Source: Flavobacteriaceae bacterium
Lineage (GTDB): Bacteria; Bacteroidota; Bacteroidia; Flavobacteriales; Flavobacteriaceae
DNA length: 64,000 nt
Direction of reading: 5' to 3'
Assembly: GCA_014075215.1 (NCBI GenBank)
Contig: CP046177.1
Location: 2,294,501-2,358,500, forward strand
Shown here: positions 33,850 through 42,350 of the stretch, piece after piece
Position numbering within the stretch: the first letter of the stretch is position 1
Layout: each line of letters starts with the position of its first letter
Made by a program: the position numbers and the translations under genes
The notes under the pieces: model-generated
What the model was told of the DNA's origin: nothing
The model's input: only the letters and a program-made list of their open reading frames with translations
The model's database searches: none

Positions 33850-36381
33850 ATGAAATACCCTACTGTTTTTTTGTTTTTTGTTGTTTTTTGTTTTTCCAAT
33901 CATTTATTTGGTCAAGAAATTAGGTTGAAAGCTATTGTTTATGACCAACAAAATAAGCCATTATCAAATATTTTAGTCTACTTATTAGATAAAGAAAAAA
34001 AAACTATTGCTTATCAATATACAAATATTGATGGAGAAGTTTTTTTTAATATTGAGAATTTTACTTCTCCTATTTTTTTTAAAATATCTTCACTTTTTTT
34101 TGAGGAAAAAGAGAAAAATGTGTTATTCAATAAATCGACTGTATTCATTCTTAAACCTAAAATTGAGCAGCTAGATGAAGTTGTCATTAGCTCTAATAAG
34201 ATAAATAGAGATACTTTGAATTTGAATATAAAAAAGTATCAAATAAAAAAAAATGAGAGTATTGAAAAATCACTTAAGAAAATTCCAGGAATTAGTATAG
34301 ATAAAGATGGGCGTATTAAATACTGGAATAAAGAAATTGAAAAGATATTAATAGATGGAGATGACTTAGCAGATAAACAGTATACTTTTATTTCTAAGAA
34401 TTTACGATCAGAAGTTTTAGATGATATTCAGGTGCTAAATAATTTTGAAGAAAATACTGTTTTTAAAAGAAGTCGTAAATCAGAAAAAATTGCCTTGAAT
34501 TTAAAAATTAAGCAAAAATTTAAAAATATATGGTTTGGAAATGTTTCATTAGGGTATGGAGATGGTCTAGGGGAAGAGGAAATTAAAGCTACTAGTAATG
34601 TTGGATTGTTAAAAAAGAAAGTAAAATTTCTGAATGCTTTAAAAATATCTTCTCTAGGAGAAGAAGCTATCCCAGTTTTTTTTGGGAATGGTGATGAAGA
34701 AAATTCTCCAATTTATTCCTTTAGAAAAAACAATGTTCAACTCCCTAAAGAAGTGGTTAATTTTAATAATGCAAAAGGAAATACTTTTCTAATAAATAAA
34801 AAAATTAATAATCTAGTATTAAGAAGTACAAGTTTTATTGGAATAGATGATCTCATGCAACAATCAGTTAATAATACTGATTTCTTTTTTCAAAATGATT
34901 CTTTTTTAGAGTCAAATAGAGTAAATGATAAAAACACTCTTTTTTTAGGAGAGATAGAATTAAAACATAAAGGGTTAGAAAATAGTTACTTTGTGAATAA
35001 ACTCAATTATAAAATAAAGGAAAATCAGTTTAACTCTTATTCTTTATTCAATACTAGCGATATATTTGATGACAACATTACTAAAGAGATGGCAATATAT
35101 GATAATTTCCAATATACATATCGCTTTAAAAATGGAGTTATTTTAAATAATGAATTGGATTTTGGTTTATCTAATTTAAAAGAAAATACTTCAATTATTT
35201 CTGAGAACTTAAATTCATTGCTTCAATCCAATAATGGAAAAATAACTCAGACAGTAAACAAGGATTTGAAATATTTTAACTTGAAAACAGATTTTTCATA
35301 CTTAATATCAAGAAATTTAAAAAGTAATATATTGTTTAACATAAAGAATAATCAAGAAAAGTATAATATTTTTTTATTTCCCGAAGATTCTCAATATGAA
35401 AATAATATCTTTTTTAAAAGGAATGAATTTATTTTTAGACCAACGCTAATTTATAAATTATCAAAAAAGATGAAATTCAAAACTAATATTACTACATCTT
35501 TTTTTAAATTAAATAAAGAAAAAAGGATTTTAGTAAATTATTTTGCATCTCTTAATGTTAATTATTGGGGAAGTTTAGATATTTCATTTTTAAATAAACA
35601 AGCTATTCCTTCAAATCAAAATTTCTTAGAAAATTTCTATTTAATAAACAATAATACGTTTAAAAGGGGAGGTGTGACTTTTGCCCCGATTGATTATGAA
35701 CAATTCAAGATTAAATTAAATAATAGAAATAAAAAAAGCACCTATAATAATGAGTTTTCTTTTATGTACAAGAAGTCAAACTCATCATTACTAAATAATT
35801 TTTCTATTGAAGATAACATCAATTTTAACAATACTTTTCTTGTAAAACGAAATGGAGAAGAGTATAGTTTTAGAAATCAACTAATATTTTTAATTAATTC
35901 AATTGGTCTTAAGTTGGAGACTAAGCAATCTTTTTTGTCTATACCAATAAATAATCAAGGTGCAGAGATAAGCAAACTATATGATGGTATTTATAATATT
36001 GAAATGAGTTCTTACTTTTCTTCTCCTTTAAACTTCAATCTTAGATTTGAGTATAATAACAATGTTCAAAAGTTTAACAATAACAAATCTTCATTTAGTA
36101 CAAAAAAAATAGAATTTGATTTAGATTGGAATTTTGGTAGTGAATTTGCATTTGTTCTTAATGGTGGAGTCTATAGTATTAATAATGATGTGTACAATAT
36201 AATCAATATGTCTTTAGGTTATGAGCCTGAAAACAAGAATTTTTCTTACAGTTTGAAAATAAATAATTTGATTAATGAAGATGAGTTTTCAATTCAATAT
36301 AGAGACACTTTTTTTTCATCGGTAACTACAATACCTCTTGTACCATTTTATACATTTGCCAGTGTAAAATATATATTTTAA
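33850..36381 (+). CDS. TonB-dependent receptor-like outer-membrane protein
   Basis: 843 residues. Signal peptide to LFGQEIRL, then a carboxypeptidase-like regulatory domain (~22-105: LKAIVYDQQNKPLSNILVYL), a plug-like segment (~125-220: IEKSLKKIPGISIDKDGRIK, ILIDGDDL), and a long beta-rich barrel ending in an aromatic (FYTFASVKYIF). No clear TonB box was seen. It could import or export small molecules or peptides; the substrate is unknown. The gene is very AT-rich compared with the transfer genes, suggesting separate acquisition. The GLPGLI gene follows 20 bp later. Confidence 0.85.
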   Translation: MKYPTVFLFFVVFCFSNHLFGQEIRLKAIVYDQQNKPLSNILVYLLDKEKKTIAYQYTNIDGEVFFNIENFTSPIFFKISSLFFEEKEKNVLFNKSTVFILKPKIEQLDEVVISSNKINRDTLNLNIKKYQIKKNESIEKSLKKIPGISIDKDGRIKYWNKEIEKILIDGDDLADKQYTFISKNLRSEVLDDIQVLNNFEENTVFKRSRKSEKIALNLKIKQKFKNIWFGNVSLGYGDGLGEEEIKATSNVGLLKKKVKFLNALKISSLGEEAIPVFFGNGDEENSPIYSFRKNNVQLPKEVVNFNNAKGNTFLINKKINNLVLRSTSFIGIDDLMQQSVNNTDFFFQNDSFLESNRVNDKNTLFLGEIELKHKGLENSYFVNKLNYKIKENQFNSYSLFNTSDIFDDNITKEMAIYDNFQYTYRFKNGVILNNELDFGLSNLKENTSIISENLNSLLQSNNGKITQTVNKDLKYFNLKTDFSYLISRNLKSNILFNIKNNQEKYNIFLFPEDSQYENNIFFKRNEFIFRPTLIYKLSKKMKFKTNITTSFFKLNKEKRILVNYFASLNVNYWGSLDISFLNKQAIPSNQNFLENFYLINNNTFKRGGVTFAPIDYEQFKIKLNNRNKKSTYNNEFSFMYKKSNSSLLNNFSIEDNINFNNTFLVKRNGEEYSFRNQLIFLINSIGLKLETKQSFLSIPINNQGAEISKLYDGIYNIEMSSYFSSPLNFNLRFEYNNNVQKFNNNKSSFSTKKIEFDLDWNFGSEFAFVLNGGVYSINNDVYNIINMSLGYEPENKNFSYSLKINNLINEDEFSIQYRDTFFSSVTTIPLVPFYTFASVKYIF

Positions 36382-36400
36382 ATTTAGGAAAAATTTTATT

Positions 36401-37195
36401 ATGAGAATATTTACTTTATTGGTGCTGATAATTGTTCTTCATGCTTCTGCTTATTCGCAAGACATTAAAACAGGAATTATTTATTACGACCATATAGATA
36501 ATCATTATGGAGTTAGTTATAATTCTTATTTGGTATTTAATCAGAACAAATCCCATTTTGTGACATATAAGGATTCTTTAGGGTTATCAAATCAAAAAAT
36601 TGATTCAGGTAGTGAAGAAACCCTTGTTGAAATAGCCGATTTTGATGATATTTCCAAAACACGAAAAAAGGGTTTACAAGTTTATTTAGATAAATCCAAG
36701 GATAGTATTTATTTTTCAAATGCTTTTTCGTTGATATCAAGAGTGATATATGCAAAAGAGAAGATTCCTGATTTTAAGTGGAAATTTGAAAGTGCTACAA
36801 AAAAAATAGGAAAATTTCTTTGCAAAAAAGCTGTGACTAAATTTAGAGGTAGAGAATATATTTGTTGGTATACTGAAGAAATACCTTTGCCTTATGGACC
36901 ATGGAAGCTTCAAGGGTTGCCTGGAATTATATTGGAAGCTAAAACAAGAGATGGGTTTTTTAAAATGGTTTTTAAAAAAATAAAGTACCCTGAACAACAA
37001 TTAAAAGTTCCTACAAGTAAAATAATGATTCTCCCTAAAGGAAAAAAATTCATTTCACTAGATAAATACATAGGTAGGCAAAGGAAACATATAAAAGAAA
37101 CTGATAATTCATTAAAAATTCACGCAAAAAAGTTTGGAGTTCACATAGAACCTTTTAGTGAAAAAGATAATTTTTTAGAAATTTTTGGGCAATAA
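36401..37195 (+). CDS. GLPGLI family protein
   Basis: 264 residues, signal peptide MRIFTLLVLIIVLHASAYSQ. The family name motif appears as GLPGIILEAK near residue 175, preceded by the typical YICWYTEEIPLPYGPWKL. GLPGLI proteins are periplasmic or exported, of unknown function, and often sit beside TonB receptors of this type. Together with the two secreted proteins it makes a four-gene divergent cassette. Confidence 0.9.
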   Translation: MRIFTLLVLIIVLHASAYSQDIKTGIIYYDHIDNHYGVSYNSYLVFNQNKSHFVTYKDSLGLSNQKIDSGSEETLVEIADFDDISKTRKKGLQVYLDKSKDSIYFSNAFSLISRVIYAKEKIPDFKWKFESATKKIGKFLCKKAVTKFRGREYICWYTEEIPLPYGPWKLQGLPGIILEAKTRDGFFKMVFKKIKYPEQQLKVPTSKIMILPKGKKFISLDKYIGRQRKHIKETDNSLKIHAKKFGVHIEPFSEKDNFLEIFGQ

Positions 37196-37199
37196 CTTG

Positions 37200-37760
37200 T
37201 CATTCCTCCAGTTGAAGGCTTCCTTGTTTTTGAAGACTTCATTTCTCGTGGAATTTCATTTGATGACGATGCTTCAAAATGTACGATTGGTCTATCTAAC
37301 CTACCAGATACCACTTGCATTGGTTCTGTGTGCGTTCTATATGCTCCGATGTCTGTTAAATCACGTCTACCATTAGTAATCATTTATGCCATTCAAAAAG
37401 TTGCTCGTGAGATAGTGGTTTATAATAATTTACATACAAATCCACCATCATTTCGGCGATGTCAAATTCAGCAGGCGATACTTTTCGTTTTTCTACTTGT
37501 AATCCTAAATTTCTTTTAATAGATGATTGAACACTGTCTCTGTTTATAAATTCGCCCTCAATTTCTGAAGTCCTGATTGCTTCGTTACTAAATATTTCTA
37601 CTAATAAATCATTTTTAGAATCATTGTTAACGTGTTTTAATCCACCGACAACCGTACCGCTATTTTCAATAAATAGTTTCCCTAATTCGATAAGACTTTC
37701 CTTATCATACGTGAATTGAGGCCAATTTTTCAGTAACCAATTCCATAAAACGTGTGTCAT
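37200..37760 (-). pseudogene. Fic-family protein remnant (N-terminal part only)
   Basis: The start (MTHVLWNWLLKNWPQFTYD) and the region to LFEWHK look like the N-terminal domain of Fic proteins of the DUF4172 type. A one-base loss near 37380 shifts the frame, then YRTHTEPMQVVSGRLDRPIVHFEA follows, typical of the segment before the Fic core. The HPFxxGNGR catalytic domain is missing, the sequence ending at the GLPGLI gene. It is not functional. Confidence 0.8.
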
Positions 37761-37884
37761 TTGGGCTATATTTATATTAAATATCGCTCAAATTTAATCG
37801 GCTCATTTATATAAATAATTATGATATTTCACTTGTTGAACTGGAGATAACTCGATAGAGTTATCCTATTTCAATAAGCCACTT

Positions 37885-39099
37885 TCAATAATTCACTACA
37901 CTATCTAATGCCTCATCAAAATCCTTGTGAATAAAATTCGACTGATATTGAATTGTGGTAGTAATTGAAGAATGACGATATAATCTTTGCAATGTCTGAA
38001 TTGGAATTTTATCACCAGAAATATTGCCAAAAGTATGACGTGCAATGTGCATCGTCAGTTTTTTATCAATCTTGGCTTTTTTTCTGACACTTTCTAAATA
38101 AAGATTAAACTTCTTATTAGCTGTTTTCTTTTTTGCCAAAACGTCATTTGGATTTTTAAGGTTGGCTTTCTTCATTTCTGGGAAAATAAAATCATCTACC
38201 TTTTCTTTTTCTGATTCATAGGCTTTGAGTATAGGGTAAATTTTTTCGGGTAATTTAAGTGATAATAACTTTTCATTTTTATTCATTCGATAATGTAGTC
38301 GTCCGTCATATATATCGCTCCAACGTATTTGCAATACGTCTGCGACACGCATCCCTGCCAAAAAGAAACTAAATAACCAGACATTGCGAGCGTGTTCTTC
38401 TTGCGATGTTAGATTCTCCAATGATTCTAAAGACTGCATTTCTTCAACTGATAATCCAACCTTTTCTGTTTCGGGAAATTTGATACGGATTTTATCTGCT
38501 CCAAACGGGTAATACTTGCGGTCAATAATCCCCATTTTGATAGCTCTGTTATAAATGGTACGAATAACAATTAGCGCATTAATAACTGAACGCTGTGAAT
38601 TGTTCTTTTTAGTTTTAAGAAATGTCATATACTTTCTTAAAAATGCTTCGTCAATTTCGCGAAAATTTATGTTATCGGATTTAGCAAATTCAATAAAGTG
38701 GTTCACTCTGGCTCTGTCTGAGGAAAAACGGGTGAGTTTTTTATTGTCTTCTAATTCTTTAAGATAAATTTGAGACATTTCTTTAAAACTCTTATTGCTT
38801 AATGGATTCGTGATTTCCTTTTTAACTTGTTTAGATGAAATCGTTTTATCCTCTGTTTCTAAGTCCAGCAATGTTTTATTGGCTTCTTTTAACTTGGTTA
38901 GAAGAAAATTATTGAGCCGTGTAGAATTAGGATATGATTTCCTTACTTTACTTGCCGAAGCATCCCAATCTTTTTCAAAAAGATATTTTCCCGTAAAAAT
39001 GTAGCGAGTTTTTCTATTTTGGGTAATTCTGAGAGCAATAGGAAAAGTGCCATCTTTCTTTTTATCGTGCTTCCAAAGTATTATCTTTATTGATGCCAT
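37885..39099 (-). CDS. tyrosine integrase of the integrated element
   Basis: 404 residues from the ATG at 39099 (MASIKIILWKHDKKKDGTFP). The phage_int_SAM-like N-terminal region is followed by catalytic residues: R in LAGMRVADVLQIRW, HIARHTFGN, and the LYRHSSITTTIQYQS region with the Tyr. Typical of Bacteroidota integrative elements. It sits 47 bp from the right 19-bp repeat and reads leftward. It would excise and integrate the element at tRNA-Leu. Confidence 0.92.
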   Translation of the reverse strand: MASIKIILWKHDKKKDGTFPIALRITQNRKTRYIFTGKYLFEKDWDASASKVRKSYPNSTRLNNFLLTKLKEANKTLLDLETEDKTISSKQVKKEITNPLSNKSFKEMSQIYLKELEDNKKLTRFSSDRARVNHFIEFAKSDNINFREIDEAFLRKYMTFLKTKKNNSQRSVINALIVIRTIYNRAIKMGIIDRKYYPFGADKIRIKFPETEKVGLSVEEMQSLESLENLTSQEEHARNVWLFSFFLAGMRVADVLQIRWSDIYDGRLHYRMNKNEKLLSLKLPEKIYPILKAYESEKEKVDDFIFPEMKKANLKNPNDVLAKKKTANKKFNLYLESVRKKAKIDKKLTMHIARHTFGNISGDKIPIQTLQRLYRHSSITTTIQYQSNFIHKDFDEALDSVVNY

Positions 39100-39145
39100 A
39101 ACGTTTAATGCTTTCAACAAAGATACAAAACATCAATGATTTTAC

Positions 39146-39164
39146 CTAAAACATACCTAAAACA
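39146..39164 (+). repeat. right attachment-site repeat of the integrated element
   Basis: Identical to 8746-8764. It lies 47 bp upstream of the integrase start. A further imperfect copy of the sequence (tttacctaaaac) precedes it. Confidence 0.85.
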
Positions 39165-39415
39165 AATTATGATTTTATATGGTTTTTTATGATGTTATTT
39201 CAGCTCGTTTTTAACGTAAATCACTGATTATTAATGTATTTAATAAATTATAAAATCAAAACACGCTGGATTCAACAACCTGTGAGGTCTGAATTTTTTA
39301 TACCACTAAAAATTGCTACTTTATAAGGTGTCAAAGGTTCTGCCTTTACAAACTTGAAATTTTTGAGTACCCCCATAATCTTTTAATTTTTTAATATCAA
39401 ATACTTTTTACAACA

Positions 39416-41191
39416 TTATTCTCTATAGATTCTCTCGTATAAATCGCAGTAAATTTCTTTGATAATCTTGCGTTTCATTTTCATGGTAGGGGTCAAATGA
39501 CCACCATCGATAGACCATTCATCCGGTGTCAATTCAAATTTTTTGATTTGTTCCCATTTTCCGCATTTTGTACTACAAATATCTATTTCTTTCTGAATCC
39601 GTTCTTTGACCTTGTCCGAATGAGCAATTTCTTTATGAGAGGTACCTATGGTGAAGCCTTTTCTTTCAATCCAATCTTTAATAAAAATAAAGTTAGGTTG
39701 TATGAGTGCAGCAGGCATTTTCTCATTTTCACCGACAACCATAGCTTGTTCTATAAAACGAGATTGTTTTAACTCTGCTTCCAATAGGGCAGGGGCTATG
39801 TATTTCCCTCCTGATGTTTTGAATATTTCCTTTTTACGATCCGTAATTTTTAAAAATCTGTCCTTACAAATCTGCCCTATATCTCCCGTATGAAAATACG
39901 CATCAGTCATTACTTCTTTTGTTTTTTTGGGATCTTTATAATAGCCTTGCATTACATTGGGCCCTTTTACGAGAATTTCTCCATCTGCCGCAATCTTAAC
40001 TTCCACATTGTCAATCACCCTGCCTACAGTACCAATTCTAAAACCGCCATTTCTTCTGTCATTGACGGATATAACAGGCGATGTTTCAGTTAAACCGTAC
40101 CCTTCCATGATAGGCATACCGGCAGCGGCAAAAAAACGAGTTAACCTCGGTTGCAGTGCAGCGCTTCCGGAAACCATCAGATCTAATCTACCTCCCAGGC
40201 CTTCTTTTATTTTTGAAAAAATTAACTTTCTTGCTATCCTTAATTTTTTTTCATACCACCAACCGTTAGCACCATAAGGTTCATATTTCAGAGCTAATTT
40301 TATAGCCCAATAAAATAGTTTTTGCTTACTACCGGAAAGTGCTTCTCCGCGACTATAAATTTTATTAAATACTTTTTCATACAATCTTGGAACTGCAGTC
40401 ATTACATGAGGTTTCACCTCTTTTAAATTATCGCTCATTGCCTCTATGGACTCGGCAAAATAAATACTAATGCCGCAGTATTGATATAAATACAATATCA
40501 TTCTTTCAAAAATATGGCAAACAGGTAAAAAACTCAATGAGACCGTATCTCCCTTTTTTAGAGGTACTCTTTTATCACTTGCCAGTACATTAGAAACAAT
40601 ATTATCATGTGAAAGCATTACCCCTTTAGGTTTACCGGTAGTTCCGGATGTATATATCAAAGTGGCCAAACTTTCCGGTGAGATGGAAGCTTTTCTTTCC
40701 TCTAATTCGGATTTATTAGCATTGTCTTCTCCTAATTTTAAAACCGTTGTCCAGCTTTTTTCTCCTGCTATTTCATCAAATGTAAAAACATCTTTTAGCT
40801 GAGTACTTGCTTTAATTTGATTTAACTTTTCCAGAATGGTTTCGTCCGAAACAAAGCAATAGATAGCCTCCGAATGATTTAAAATATACGCATAATCTTC
40901 TTTCGAAATGGTGGGATAAATAGGTACATTCTGAGCTCCAACTTGCAGTATTCCTATATCTACAATGTTCCATTCTGTCCTGTTATTTGTAGAAATTACG
41001 GCAATTTTATCGTTGGGTTTCACTCCCAATCTCAGCAAACCACGGCTAATAGCATTCGCTTGAGCAATATATTCTTTAGAAGAAGTAGCTTTCCACATTC
41101 CATTATACTTTGTTACAAACGCTTTTTCCAGATTGAATTTTTTTTCCGCATAATATGGAAAATCAAATAATCGTGTAATTTTTATTGACAT
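39416..41191 (-). CDS. long-chain fatty-acid--CoA ligase
   Basis: 591 residues of the AMP-forming synthetase family. Motifs: P-loop TLIYTSGTTGKPKGVMLSHD, GYGLTETSPVISV, HTGDIGQICKDRFLKITDRKKEIFKTSGGKYIAP, and the late Lys in LTPTMKMKRKII. It activates fatty acids as acyl-AMP and then acyl-CoA. Complete, with the ATG at 41191. It appears to be a core chromosomal gene just outside the element; no partner operon visible. Confidence 0.93.
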   Translation of the reverse strand: MSIKITRLFDFPYYAEKKFNLEKAFVTKYNGMWKATSSKEYIAQANAISRGLLRLGVKPNDKIAVISTNNRTEWNIVDIGILQVGAQNVPIYPTISKEDYAYILNHSEAIYCFVSDETILEKLNQIKASTQLKDVFTFDEIAGEKSWTTVLKLGEDNANKSELEERKASISPESLATLIYTSGTTGKPKGVMLSHDNIVSNVLASDKRVPLKKGDTVSLSFLPVCHIFERMILYLYQYCGISIYFAESIEAMSDNLKEVKPHVMTAVPRLYEKVFNKIYSRGEALSGSKQKLFYWAIKLALKYEPYGANGWWYEKKLRIARKLIFSKIKEGLGGRLDLMVSGSAALQPRLTRFFAAAGMPIMEGYGLTETSPVISVNDRRNGGFRIGTVGRVIDNVEVKIAADGEILVKGPNVMQGYYKDPKKTKEVMTDAYFHTGDIGQICKDRFLKITDRKKEIFKTSGGKYIAPALLEAELKQSRFIEQAMVVGENEKMPAALIQPNFIFIKDWIERKGFTIGTSHKEIAHSDKVKERIQKEIDICSTKCGKWEQIKKFELTPDEWSIDGGHLTPTMKMKRKIIKEIYCDLYERIYRE

Positions 41192-41613
41192 ATTTTTGAC
41201 TTGTTACCGTATTTTAAATTTTGTTTTCTCAAAGAATATTACCATTCTTTCAGTGTTTTAAAACAGTTGAAAAACTTTTAACTTGAAACTTTACAACTTT
41301 CAAACTGTATTACTAACCAGCAAAATACAAAAAAGCAAAATAACTCACAACCGCCCGTTATTTGGTGCTAGAATTATGCTGCTTTTTTTAACCCGGATGA
41401 TATTAGAACTTCGTAATGAAGGTTGAAATCGTGATAAAATATAGGGTTTTCCGGAATGTAGAGTAGCACCGCTACGGTTCATTTCAAAAATGGCAGTGAA
41501 GCGATATATTTTGAAACGATTTCAAGCTGTAATAGATTTTCTAATGCATAATTCGAGTTAGTTTATAAAACTCTTGAGAATTTTTACATCAATTTACCTG
41601 AAAATGTATGAGA
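41192..41613. other. intergenic region, no gene seen
   Basis: 422 bp with no convincing reading frame, RNA or repeat. A relatively G/C-rich section (about 41345-41500) differs from the surrounding AT-rich DNA and may be the remnant of a lost insertion. Confidence 0.4.
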
Positions 41614-42327
41614 TTACCTATTCTCCAATAAATACTTGTTAAATCCTCTTCCGTTTATTTTAGTGTATTTTGAATTGATTTCATAGGCAACCTTCATTCC
41701 TTTGATATCAAAATTTCCGGTCACTTTGGTATATTTGATATTTAAATCTTCCTGAAAATCAGTTTGGTTAAAAGAAACACCATCTCTAAATTTTGTGTAT
41801 TTAAAGGTAGCTGTTTCTTTAAATACGGCATTGGCAAAACTTACGTTATTATCAAATTGCGAATACTTAAAGGTTGAGTCATCTCCAAATGTAGTCCCTT
41901 CAAAGGAAGCATTGCCATTAAATTTGGAATATTTAAACATTGCTTTTCTTTCAAACGTACATCCTTTAAAAATGGCGTCATTATCAAAGCTGGCCACAAA
42001 TGTGTAGCCACTATTTTCAGAATCCGGAACATAGGCTAAAACATTATCCTTGAATGTACAGTTTGCAAAAGAAATTTTAGACTCGATCAGGTTTTTAACA
42101 GTATTGCCTCCTTTGTTTTTCCACCATTTTTTTTTCTTTTTTTGAGGCAGATCTGCCAATTTATCTTCCATATAAGTGAAATCTAAATCGCCTGTGACGA
42201 TAGCATCATGGTAAGAAATGTCTTTTCCGTTTTTAATATCTTTTATAATATCCGTAGCCTCCACTGTTTTTTGAGCGACTGTAAACGAAGTAATGAAAAG
42301 GATAGTTAAAGTAATTGTATTCTTCAT
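41614..42327 (-). CDS. secreted pentapeptide-repeat-like protein
   Basis: 237 residues, signal peptide MKNTITLTILFITSFTVAQ. From residue ~85 on, A(D/N)LxF-like repeats are visible as SFANCTF, AIFKGCTF, AMFKYSKF, ASFEGTTF, STFKYSQF, VSFANAVF, ATFKYTKF, VSFNQTDF. These form a right-handed beta-helix. A lysine-rich stretch (QKKKKKWWKNK) precedes. Conserved in many Flavobacteria; function unknown. Located 24 bp upstream of nothing else on this strand but near purL (23 bp). Confidence 0.85.
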   Translation of the reverse strand: MKNTITLTILFITSFTVAQKTVEATDIIKDIKNGKDISYHDAIVTGDLDFTYMEDKLADLPQKKKKKWWKNKGGNTVKNLIESKISFANCTFKDNVLAYVPDSENSGYTFVASFDNDAIFKGCTFERKAMFKYSKFNGNASFEGTTFGDDSTFKYSQFDNNVSFANAVFKETATFKYTKFRDGVSFNQTDFQEDLNIKYTKVTGNFDIKGMKVAYEINSKYTKINGRGFNKYLLENR

Positions 42328-42350
42328 GGTTTTATCTGTTTTGTTATGAG

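Larger units (their letters stand above)
8746..39164. mobile_element. integrative mobilizable element at tRNA-Leu, about 30.4 kb
   Basis: Direct 19-bp repeats at 8746-8764 and 39146-39164 bound the region. A tyrosine integrase reads inward from the right repeat. Inside are MobC, a broken relaxase, two coupling-type ATPases, a replication-relaxation protein, RadC-type and methylase genes, and cargo. No VirB4 or mating-pore genes are visible, so transfer would need help from another element. Remnants of several genes (STAND, AbiH-like, Fic, relaxase) and nested insertions show decay. The chromosomal genes on either side (crt operon, acyl-CoA ligase) look core. Confidence 0.85.

Noticed and set aside
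41345..41610. Possible transposase remnant before the pentapeptide gene
   Set aside because: No frame on either strand gave a recognisable motif.
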